Source: Clostridia bacterium
Lineage (GTDB): Bacteria; Bacillota; Clostridia; Oscillospirales; Acutalibacteraceae
DNA: 64,000 bases
Assembly (NCBI GenBank): GCA_017513525.1
Contig: JAFXFC010000012.1
Span: forward strand, 30,966 to 94,965
Direction: 5' to 3'
Below the pieces are notes generated by a model. It was not told the DNA's origin. It worked only from the letters and a program-made list of their open reading frames with translations, and ran no database searches. Every line of letters begins with the position of its first letter. Within the stretch, counting starts at the first letter, position 1. This document shows positions 54,086 through 61,136 of this stretch, in pieces. The translations under genes were made by a program, and so were the position numbers.

Positions 54086-55246
54086 TTAACCCACACTTTC
54101 CGTATAGCTGCCGAGATATCTGAATTCTCCCGAATATCTTTCAAGCTCACTGAGCACTGTTTTAAGCTTCGGCGAATAAATTGACACATCAAGATCCAGA
54201 TAGAAAATATATTCAAAATCTCTTGTCGGCATAGGTCGGGATTCAAGCTTTGTGATATTTATGCCGTGTGCAAAGAAAAGGGACAACAGCTGATAAAGTG
54301 CACCGGGGGTGTCGCCCGTTGCAGCCATAATGGTGGTTTTATCAGCACCGGGATAAATTTCAAGATTTTTTGAAATACATATAAATCTTGTGTAATTATT
54401 CCCCTGATCCTGTATGCTTGAAGCCAAGTTATTAAGAGAGTATAATTCGGCGCAGTGCCTTGAAGAAAGAGCTGCTACATCCGTTCTTTCTGATAAAGCC
54501 ACAGCCTTTGAAGCCACTGCAGTATTTGCAACGGGAGTGAACTTTATTTCGGGATGCTGTTTTATAAATTGCGAACACTGATTTATAGCCTGCTCATGTG
54601 AAAAAATCTCTTTTATGTCACTAAGCTTTGTTTCTCTTTTTGCGAGTAAGCAATGGTCTATTTTTATGCGAATAGAACGCACTATATTAAAATTATGGTG
54701 CATCATAAGATCGTATATTTTTACAACAGAACCTGCAGTTGAATTTTCGAGAGGCAAGACACCGTATTCACATTCACCCCTATCAAGTGCATCAAAAACA
54801 CTGTCAAAGGAAGGACAGTAAGTAATTTCGGGAAGTGAAAAAAGTCTTTCTGCCGCAATTCCCGAATATGCGCCCTCAACTCCCTGACAGGCAACTCTTG
54901 CCGTTTCAGGAAACATTTTTTCGCTTTCATTCAGAGCCTTTGTTATTTTATCGTAAACATCAGATTCCACACCCAGAAGAGCTCTCTGATATGATTTTGA
55001 TAAGGATAATATGGTTGAATACAAGACCTTTGAATAATCGGAAAATTCACTTCCTGCCATCTGTGAAATTTTAGAAAGCAGCTGTCTTTCACGGGCAGGG
55101 TCATGCACAGGCATACCGTTTGCCCGTTTATAATCAGCAACTCCTGCCGCAACATCCATTCTTTGTTTAAAAAGGCGGACTATGTCCTTATCTATATCAT
55201 CTATTTTCCCTCTGAGCTCTTCTATCGGGATTATGTTATCACTCAT
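54086..55246 (-). CDS. pheA: Bifunctional chorismate mutase / prephenate dehydratase
   Basis: 386-aa P-protein of the phenylalanine branch. AroQ-type chorismate mutase (about 1-95: LRGKIDDIDKDIVRLFKQRMDVAAGVADYK), prephenate dehydratase (about 115-295: GAYSGIAAERLF, LPLENSTAGSV, NNYTRFICIS) and a C-terminal ACT domain (about 300-380: GALYQLLSLFFAHGINITKLESRPM), whose ESRP motif marks phenylalanine feedback control. Neighbours aroC (2 nt) and aroE/aroK. Confidence 0.95.
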   Translation of the reverse strand: MSDNIIPIEELRGKIDDIDKDIVRLFKQRMDVAAGVADYKRANGMPVHDPARERQLLSKISQMAGSEFSDYSKVLYSTILSLSKSYQRALLGVESDVYDKITKALNESEKMFPETARVACQGVEGAYSGIAAERLFSLPEITYCPSFDSVFDALDRGECEYGVLPLENSTAGSVVKIYDLMMHHNFNIVRSIRIKIDHCLLAKRETKLSDIKEIFSHEQAINQCSQFIKQHPEIKFTPVANTAVASKAVALSERTDVAALSSRHCAELYSLNNLASSIQDQGNNYTRFICISKNLEIYPGADKTTIMAATGDTPGALYQLLSLFFAHGINITKLESRPMPTRDFEYIFYLDLDVSIYSPKLKTVLSELERYSGEFRYLGSYTESVG

Positions 55247-55248
55247 TT

Positions 55249-56331
55249 TTACACCTCTTCGAGCATCATATCAAGTATTGCTATAGCCGCCGCCGCTTCA
55301 ACAACAGGGACGGCTCTCGGAACAATACAAGGGTCATGTCTGCCTTTTATCTGATACTTTATATTCTTCTTTTCTTCTAAATCTACGGTATCCTGTTCAA
55401 TTCCTATTGACGGCGTGGGCTTTATGGCTACTCTGAAAATTATAGGCATGCCGTTTGTCATACCGCCGAGAATACCGCCGCAGTTATTTGTTTTTGTTAT
55501 GACTTTTTCGCCGTCATAATAAAACGGATCGTTATTTTCACTGCCGAAAAGATTAGCACATTCGAAGCCGTTTCCGAATTCAATTCCCTTTATGGCTGGA
55601 ATTGAAAACATCATAGAAGCTATTTTGCCTTCTGTGCCTTTGAACATGTGTTCGCCGAGTCCTATGGGTGCATTGCATACGGCGCATTCTATAACACCGC
55701 CCACGGAATCCATATTTTCTTTTGCAAATTTAATTTTTCTTTTCATTTCTTCGCCCGTTTTTTCATCGAGAACAGGAAAGTCCGAGCCACAAAGAGCCGT
55801 TTTCTCGGAAAGCCCTACACTTATCATATTAAATGGCTTGTCGGAAATTCCGCCTATAGAATAAATGTGAGCGAAAATATCTATTCCTTTTTCATTAAGA
55901 TACTGCATTGCAAGAGCACCCGCTACACATATAAGGGAAGTGAGCCTTCCCGAATAGTGTCCGCCGCCTCTGAGATCTACATTTTTTCCGTATTTCATTA
56001 TTGCGGTGTAATCAGCATGTGAGGGTCTTGGTATTCTTCCCACTGTAGAATAATCTGAGGAATGCTGATTTGAATTATAAATTACAGCACTTATATCCTC
56101 ACCTGTTGTCACTCCGTTTTTAAGTCCTGATAAAAAGACAGGTTTATCTGCTTCTTTTCTTTTTGTTGACCATTCATTCTGACCGGGGGCACGCCTTGCC
56201 ATGAAAGTACTTAAAAACTCTTCGTCTATTTTAAGCCCTTTCGGGAAGCCTTTTAAGAGCATTTCGATTTTTTCATCGTGAGAACCGCCCTCAATATATA
56301 ATTTTATATTATCACCGTATGGAAAAAACAT
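55249..56331 (-). CDS. aroC: Chorismate synthase
   Basis: 360-aa FMN-dependent enzyme converting EPSP to chorismate. RPSHADYTAIMKYG carries the second catalytic His, RGGGHYSGRLT and the C-terminal TPSIGIEQDTVDL motif are in place as in clostridial-type members. The N-terminal FGESHG signature reads IEGGSHDEK: the first catalytic His is retained but the Glu before it is Gly, an unusual change worth a check on function. Spaced 9 nt from aroA and 2 nt from pheA. Confidence 0.9.
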   Translation of the reverse strand: MFFPYGDNIKLYIEGGSHDEKIEMLLKGFPKGLKIDEEFLSTFMARRAPGQNEWSTKRKEADKPVFLSGLKNGVTTGEDISAVIYNSNQHSSDYSTVGRIPRPSHADYTAIMKYGKNVDLRGGGHYSGRLTSLICVAGALAMQYLNEKGIDIFAHIYSIGGISDKPFNMISVGLSEKTALCGSDFPVLDEKTGEEMKRKIKFAKENMDSVGGVIECAVCNAPIGLGEHMFKGTEGKIASMMFSIPAIKGIEFGNGFECANLFGSENNDPFYYDGEKVITKTNNCGGILGGMTNGMPIIFRVAIKPTPSIGIEQDTVDLEEKKNIKYQIKGRHDPCIVPRAVPVVEAAAAIAILDMMLEEV

Positions 56332-56340
56332 ATTTTCACC

Positions 56341-57564
56341 TTATTTTATTTCATCCCAGAAAGAGGGATAAGATTTATTAACAGCCTCGGCATCAATTAT
56401 TTTTACTTCTTCATCAGTAGAAAATGCCGCAACAGCCGCACTCATTGCTATTCTGTGATCGTTTTGAGAATTTACCGTGCCGCCCGTAAGGGGAGACCCC
56501 GTAATTATTATATCGTCATTGTTTATTTCAATTTTTCCGCCAAGAGCACTTATCATTTGCTTTACTGCTTCAATTCTGTCGCTTTCCTTAAGACGAAGGC
56601 GGCTGCAATTATATATTCTTGTTGTGCCTTTTGCATTTGAAGCCAATACTGCTAAAACAGGCACTAAATCGGGGATATCCGCAGCATCAATATCATGTGC
56701 GACTAACTTTGACGGGTAGGCAATTATTTCATTGTTTTCTATTTCGATTTTTGCACCGAAATCACGAAGCACCTTGATTATAGCCTTATCACCCTGACGG
56801 GAATTTATATCAAGAGAAGTAACGGGTATTTTTTCTTTTCCTATAACACCTGCAGTTATGAAAAATGCCGCATTTGACCAGTCGCCGAAGCTTTCTGCTT
56901 TTTTTGGGGATATTAAAGGACAGGTCTTGGGAACAGTTATTATATTATCTGAAAAATCTATATTACAGCCGAAACTTTTCAGTGTATCCGCTGTCATTTC
57001 AATATACGGACGGCTTTCTATCGTATCGGTAATTGTAATTTTGCCGCCTGTTTTTGTCAGCATAAACATAAGTCCCGAAATAAACTGAGAAGAAACATTA
57101 CCGGAAATGGTAAAATCGGTTTTAGTGCATTTTCCTGAAACAAGTATTTCTTCATTCAATACTTCAATTTTAACCCCCGACCGTTCTAATTCCTCTTTAA
57201 GAGGGGAGAGAGGTCTTTGCGAGAGTCTTCCTTGCAATTCAAATATACCGTTACAGCCGAATGCGGCTACAAGCGGCATCAGAAATCTTAAAGTTGAGCC
57301 TGATTCTCCGCAAGGGAGCACACAGCTTTCAGGTGTGCTTTTTATGGGAGTAACTTGAAAAACACCGTTTATATATTCAATTTCAGCACCGAGAGCCGTA
57401 AGACAGTTTGCTGTCGCCTTAATATCTGCATTGATATTTTCGCACACTATTTCTGTTCTCTTATCACTGAGAGCCGCACAGATAAGGAGTCTGTGAACCT
57501 CGGATTTTGAGGCAATCGCTTTAATTTTCCCCGTAGTTTTAGGGTTTTGTAAAACCTTTATCAT
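56341..57564 (-). CDS. aroA: 3-phosphoshikimate 1-carboxyvinyltransferase (EPSP synthase)
   Basis: 407-aa enzyme joining shikimate-3-phosphate with PEP. KAIASKSEVHRLLICAAL (Lys, Ser, Arg of the shikimate site), ESGSTLRFLMPLVAAF instead of the classical NAGTxxRP loop, GRLSQRPLSPL, LKESDRIEAVK and NDHRIAMSAAV are visible. The SGSTLRF form is a clostridial-type variant. Start at ATG 57564 overlaps the aroB stop by 4 nt; TTG 57573 is unlikely. Confidence 0.95.
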   Translation of the reverse strand: MIKVLQNPKTTGKIKAIASKSEVHRLLICAALSDKRTEIVCENINADIKATANCLTALGAEIEYINGVFQVTPIKSTPESCVLPCGESGSTLRFLMPLVAAFGCNGIFELQGRLSQRPLSPLKEELERSGVKIEVLNEEILVSGKCTKTDFTISGNVSSQFISGLMFMLTKTGGKITITDTIESRPYIEMTADTLKSFGCNIDFSDNIITVPKTCPLISPKKAESFGDWSNAAFFITAGVIGKEKIPVTSLDINSRQGDKAIIKVLRDFGAKIEIENNEIIAYPSKLVAHDIDAADIPDLVPVLAVLASNAKGTTRIYNCSRLRLKESDRIEAVKQMISALGGKIEINNDDIIITGSPLTGGTVNSQNDHRIAMSAAVAAFSTDEEVKIIDAEAVNKSYPSFWDEIK

Positions 57565-58610
57565 TTCTTCCAAGCCTCCGATAAGAATTCATAAAGAGAC
57601 TCAATAGGCACATTTTTAAGAACACATTTTCCGATATCTTCGGGAATAACAAGAGTAATATTTGCGCCCATTCGCTTTTTATCGTTAAGTGCCGTTTTTG
57701 CAATTTCTTCTGCTGAAAAAACCAATTCGGTGGGAAGAGAAAACTTTTTTAATAGATTTTCAAGGACGGGAAGAACAGTTCCACTGCAAAGGCCTGTTTT
57801 TATTGAGGCTTTTGTCATTATCATCATTCCAATTGCAACTGCACTGCCGTGAGAAACGGTAAATTCCGATAATTTCTCAATACCGTGAGCAGGAGTGTGT
57901 CCGAAATTCAGAAGCTGACGAAGACCTAAATCCTTTTCATCAAGATTTACAATATCTCTTTTATCCTTAACGCAGGTTTCAATTATGTCGCATATATCCA
58001 TATCACGGGATAAATCATATAAAAAATCGGGAAGATTTATCATTCCGTATTTTATGACCTCTGCCATACCGTCAGAGAATATGTTTTCCGGTAATGTTTT
58101 AAGCGTATCGGGATCGATTATTACAAGACTCGGCTGATAAAATGCACCTGCAAGATTTTTTCCGCCTTTAAGATCAACTGCAGTTTTTCCGCCGACGGAG
58201 GAATCTACCATAGAAAGCAGTGTAGTCGGTATTCCGATATATTTTATTCCTCTTAAAAATGTTGCAGCCGCAAAGCCTGTAAGATCTCCGACAACACCGC
58301 CGCCGAGAGCTATAAGCGAGTCACTTCTTGTAACATGGTTTTTGGCAAGAAATTCCCATAATTCTACGAGGGTATCTGTGTTTTTAGATTCTTCACCTGC
58401 AGGAAAAACGAATGTCAGCACATTATATCCCTCATTTTTAAGCTCTTTACTTAAAAAGTCGCCGTAAATGGGAAATACATTTGTATCGGAAACTATAATA
58501 GCAGTTTCACCACTTGCTGTTTCTTTAATTAATTTTCCTGCATTTTTAAGAAGTCCTTTTTCTATTAAAACATCATATGTGAGTGACGCTTCGACTTTTA
58601 CCCTTTTCAT
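57561..58610 (-). CDS. aroB: 3-dehydroquinate synthase
   Basis: 349-aa NAD- and metal-dependent enzyme for the second shikimate step. GGGVVGDLTGFAAATFLRGI, PTTLLSMVDSSVGGKTAVDLKGGKN and NFGHTPAHGIE (metal His, with PAH replacing the common FGH) are in place. MKRVKVEAS at 58610 is chosen, 4 nt after the tyrA stop; the frame is open to 58643 but that would overlap tyrA by 29 nt. Confidence 0.94.
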   Translation of the reverse strand: MKRVKVEASLTYDVLIEKGLLKNAGKLIKETASGETAIIVSDTNVFPIYGDFLSKELKNEGYNVLTFVFPAGEESKNTDTLVELWEFLAKNHVTRSDSLIALGGGVVGDLTGFAAATFLRGIKYIGIPTTLLSMVDSSVGGKTAVDLKGGKNLAGAFYQPSLVIIDPDTLKTLPENIFSDGMAEVIKYGMINLPDFLYDLSRDMDICDIIETCVKDKRDIVNLDEKDLGLRQLLNFGHTPAHGIEKLSEFTVSHGSAVAIGMMIMTKASIKTGLCSGTVLPVLENLLKKFSLPTELVFSAEEIAKTALNDKKRMGANITLVIPEDIGKCVLKNVPIESLYEFLSEAWKK

Positions 58611-58614
58611 GTTT

Positions 58615-59463
58615 TCACGCTTTCTTAAGGTTATTTCCATCAATATTTTCTTTAGCTATTCTGCCGTCTTTAAGGAGAGAGCAAAGCTTTTCGCTGTTAT
58701 TTTCTTTCAAAGCTTCTTTATATTCTGAAAGTGAATTAATGATGAAATCAAGCTCATTCAGAAGATAATCTGAGTTTTCGAGAAAAAGCTCGGTCCACAT
58801 GTATTCGTTAAGCCATGCAACTCTTGTCATGTCCTTATATGAGCCTGCAGAAAATCCGCCGTGTGATTTTGCGGTCTCACTTTTAATATAAGCATTTGAT
58901 ACAATGTGAGCAAGCTGTGAGGTGAAAGCTATCATCTCATCGTGCTTTTCTGCTGTTGTTACGGAAATGCTTCCGAAGCCTGCAGGAGATAACAGCTTCT
59001 TTATACTATCAAGAAGCACAATATCATCAAATCGAGGGGGTACTATTACCATGGGAGCACCTTTGAAAAGGTCTTTTCTCGAATGCTTTATTCCCGAAAA
59101 CTGTGTACCGGCCATGGGATGACCTCCGACATATGTAAAGCCGTATTTATTTGAAAGGCTGAAGCCTTTTTCGCAGATTTTTCTCTTTGTACCGCAAAGG
59201 TCAATTACAGTACAGCTTTTTGAAAAAAACGCCGCATTTTCAGCCAGATATTTTTCCGCTTTCTCGGGATAAAGTGCAATAAAAAGAAGCTCACAGTCAC
59301 CTATGTTTTCGGGTGAGAGTTCTTTATCTATTATACCCGAAAGCAAGGCATAGCCAAGAGTAGATGAATTTATATCAGCACCAAAAACGGTATGTTCATC
59401 AGCTTTATAAGCTCGTGCCATTGATCCACCGATAAGTCCTAAACCAACAACGCCTACTGTCAT
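58615..59463 (-). CDS. tyrA: Prephenate dehydrogenase
   Basis: 282-aa NAD(P)-dependent enzyme for the tyrosine branch. VGVVGLGLIGGSMARAY Rossmann loop, GGHPMAGTQFSGI with the catalytic His, and AFTSQLAHIVSNAY. No ACT domain, so no fused tyrosine sensor. The ATG overlaps the aroF TAA by one base (TAATG). Confidence 0.94.
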   Translation of the reverse strand: MTVGVVGLGLIGGSMARAYKADEHTVFGADINSSTLGYALLSGIIDKELSPENIGDCELLFIALYPEKAEKYLAENAAFFSKSCTVIDLCGTKRKICEKGFSLSNKYGFTYVGGHPMAGTQFSGIKHSRKDLFKGAPMVIVPPRFDDIVLLDSIKKLLSPAGFGSISVTTAEKHDEMIAFTSQLAHIVSNAYIKSETAKSHGGFSAGSYKDMTRVAWLNEYMWTELFLENSDYLLNELDFIINSLSEYKEALKENNSEKLCSLLKDGRIAKENIDGNNLKKA

Positions 59464-60476
59464 TATAATATCCCCTTCAGAGCGTTTCTTACAGAAACTA
59501 CTGCATTCATCATATCACCGAATTGCTCAGGTGTCAAAGACTGTGCACCGTCGCAAAGTGCATTTATGGGGTCAGAGTGTACCTCTGTCATAAGACCGTC
59601 AGCACCTGCTGCAACTGCCGCCAATGCCATAGATTTTACATATTTTGATGAGCCTGTTGCGTGGGAGGGGTCAATAACAACAGGTAAATGTGTCAGTTCC
59701 TTAAGTACGGGGACGGCAGAAAGGTCAAGGCAGTTTCTTGTGTACTGGCTGTCGAAGGTGCGTATGCCTCTTTCACAGAGAATGACTTTTTCATTACCGC
59801 CTGCCATAATGTATTCAGCGGACATGAGCCATTCTTTTATTGTGCTTGAAAGTCCTCTTTTAAGAAGTATCGGCTTGTTTGTTTTCCCGAGCTCTTTAAG
59901 AAGCTCAAAGTTTTGCATATTCCGTGCACCGACCTGAATAACATCTACTTCCTCAAATAAATCGAGGTGATTTGCGTTCATTATCTCAGTTACAATGGGA
60001 AGTCCCGTTTCTTTTTTTGCCTTTATGAGAAGCTCGATACCTTCGGCTTTGAGTCCCTGAAAATCGTAGGGCGAGGTTCTCGGTTTAAACGCACCGCCTC
60101 TGAGCATATCACACCCGAATGTCTTTACATCCCTTGCTATTGAAGTGAGCTGCTCTTCGGATTCAACGGAGCAGGGACCGGCAATTACCGCAAAATTCCC
60201 ACCACCGATTTTTACGCCTGAACAGTCAATTACGGAGTCATCAGGGTGAAATTTTCTGTTGGCACTCTTAAACGGATCTGAAACCCGTCTTACTGCTTCA
60301 ACCATGCTGAGACTTGCAATAAGGTCAGCATCAATTTTAGTTGTATCTCCGATAAGACCTATAACTGTCTGAAATTGACCGTTTGAAATATGAACATCAA
60401 GACCTTGGTTTTTAAGCCAATCCGTAAAACTTTTCTGTTGCTCTGCAGTTGTGTTTGGCTTTAATATTGCAATCAT
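59463..60476 (-). CDS. aroF: 3-deoxy-7-phosphoheptulonate synthase, class I beta (AroF-type)
   Basis: 337-aa DAHP synthase, first enzyme of the operon. An N-terminal ferredoxin-like domain (about 1-70, MIAILKPNTTAEQQ) precedes a barrel with VIAGPCSVES, RGGAFKPRTSPYDFQGL, QVGARNMQNFELL, LKRGLSSTIKEW and VIDPSHATG, the KDO8P-like class I beta form. Start ATG 60476 behind AGAAGGT; the in-frame extension to 60533 crosses the attenuator hairpin. A second DAHP synthase of another subclass is at 41304-42335. Confidence 0.95.
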   Translation of the reverse strand: MIAILKPNTTAEQQKSFTDWLKNQGLDVHISNGQFQTVIGLIGDTTKIDADLIASLSMVEAVRRVSDPFKSANRKFHPDDSVIDCSGVKIGGGNFAVIAGPCSVESEEQLTSIARDVKTFGCDMLRGGAFKPRTSPYDFQGLKAEGIELLIKAKKETGLPIVTEIMNANHLDLFEEVDVIQVGARNMQNFELLKELGKTNKPILLKRGLSSTIKEWLMSAEYIMAGGNEKVILCERGIRTFDSQYTRNCLDLSAVPVLKELTHLPVVIDPSHATGSSKYVKSMALAAVAAGADGLMTEVHSDPINALCDGAQSLTPEQFGDMMNAVVSVRNALKGIL

Positions 60477-60516
60477 TTTTACATACCTTCTTTTATTAGT
60501 TGCATCTAAATTAAAA

Positions 60517-60542
60517 TGCACCGTAGTTTTCACCTCGGTGCA
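60517..60542 (-). terminator. Attenuator terminator in the aro leader
   Basis: On the minus strand TGCACCG/CGGTGCA around a 12-nt loop, then TTTTAATTT, 40 nt before aroF. Its 5' part and loop (60525-60531, minus GAAAACT) can instead pair with GGTTTTC (60586-60592), directly after the leader-peptide stop, giving an antiterminator. Confidence 0.65.
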
Positions 60543-60593
60543 CTGAAAATAACATTTATTATGTCACTTTTTTTGCAAACCACGCGAAAACCT

Positions 60594-60656
60594 TTACTGT
60601 TTTTGTGAGTAAAAGTAAAAATAAAAATATTTAGTTGCAAAAAAGTTTCTGTTCAT
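60594..60656 (-). CDS. Phe/Tyr-rich attenuation leader peptide
   Basis: 20-residue reading frame MNRNFFATKYFYFYFYSQKQ on the minus strand, ATG at 60656 and TAA at 60594-60596. Five Phe and four Tyr make up nearly half of it, with seven in an unbroken Tyr-Phe alternation (residues 10-16). RBS GAAAGG lies about 10 nt upstream. It precedes a Phe/Tyr biosynthesis operon and a competing hairpin pair, the arrangement of classical amino-acid leader peptides. Far too biased to be chance in this setting, though not proven. Confidence 0.8.
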   Translation of the reverse strand: MNRNFFATKYFYFYFYSQKQ

Positions 60657-60688
60657 AAAGCTTAGCCTTTCAGTTTTTCTATAAAAAC

Positions 60689-60717
60689 AGTTTAATACAT
60701 TAAAGCCCTGAAGTCAA
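60689..60717 (-). promoter_or_regulatory. Promoter of the aro operon
   Basis: On the minus strand TTGACT (60712-60717), 17-nt spacer, TAAACT (60689-60694), 33 nt before the leader-peptide ATG. Confidence 0.7.
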
Positions 60718-60798
60718 GCACTTTTTTAATCATATTCATTAATAATAATGGCATTATATATAAAAAACTAAAATGCAAAAAATATACGAAAAAATAAG

Positions 60799-60827
60799 TT
60801 GATTTTTTTATTTTCATAGTATATAAT
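60799..60827 (+). promoter_or_regulatory. Promoter of tRNA-Leu
   Basis: TTGATT (60799-60804), 17-nt spacer, perfect TATAAT (60822-60827), 16 nt before the tRNA. Divergent from the aro operon promoter. Confidence 0.75.
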
Positions 60828-60842
60828 AGCAAAGTAATATTT

Positions 60843-60929
60843 GCCGGTGTGATGGAATTGGCAGACGTGACGGACTCAAAATCCGTTGGTAGCGATACCG
60901 TGTGGGTTCGAGTCCCACCACCGGCACCA
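60843..60929 (+). tRNA. tRNA-Leu (anticodon CAA)
   Basis: 87-nt class II tRNA with encoded CCA. Acceptor stem GCCGGTG/CACCGGC, anticodon stem ACGGA/TCCGT around loop CTCAAAA (anticodon CAA, reads UUG), a long variable arm, T arm GTGGG-TTCGAGT-CCCAC. Confidence 0.96.
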
Positions 60930-60930
60930 G

Positions 60931-60960
60931 AAAAAAGACATCCGTTGGGGTGTCTTTTTT
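60931..60960 (+). terminator. Terminator of tRNA-Leu
   Basis: Arms AAAAAAGACA and TGTCTTTTTT with inner CC/GG pairing, ending in T6. Confidence 0.85.
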
Positions 60961-60962
60961 CA

Positions 60963-61117
60963 ATGAAATAAATCCCTTTCGGAATTTGTGAAATATGCTA
61001 TCGCATATGAAATACGCTGCGGCGCATGAGGGGATTTATTTTATTTCATATTTTGCAATAAGGCAAAATATTTTATAATCCGTAAGGATTGTTTCATATT
61101 GCGCAGCAATATTTCAT
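60963..61117. repeat. Palindrome array 2 (GAAAT / ATTTC linkers)
   Basis: Left linkers ATGAAAT (60963), GTGAAAT (60988), ATGAAAT (61007); right linkers ATTTCAT (61043), ATTTTAT (61070), GTTTCAT (61091), ATTTCAT (61111). Hairpins between them: ATATGC-TATC-GCATAT (60993-61008), ATTTTGC-6 nt-GCAAAAT (61050-61069), AATCC-GTAA-GGATT (61077-61090), ATTGC-GCA-GCAAT (61098-61110). An outer stem AAATAAATCCC (60966-60976) pairs with GGGATTTATTT (61031-61041). Between tRNA-Leu terminator and the 3' end of the oxidoreductase gene. Confidence 0.85.
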
Positions 61118-61136
61118 TTATGTTTATCGTGAATTG

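Larger units (their letters stand above)
60477..60682 (-). promoter_or_regulatory. Leader region of the aro operon (attenuation control)
   Basis: About 205 nt between the predicted transcription start and aroF. It holds a Phe/Tyr-rich leader peptide (60594-60656), an antiterminator strand right after its stop codon, and the terminator hairpin 60517-60542. This fits ribosome-mediated attenuation by charged tRNA-Phe/tRNA-Tyr level. No T-box consensus (TGGNACCGCG) is present. Confidence 0.7.

Noticed and set aside
60477..60682. T-box riboswitch before aroF
   Set aside because: No TGGNACCGCG-type sequence on the minus strand; the nearest string (TCGCGTGG) does not fit and the leader peptide gives a better explanation.
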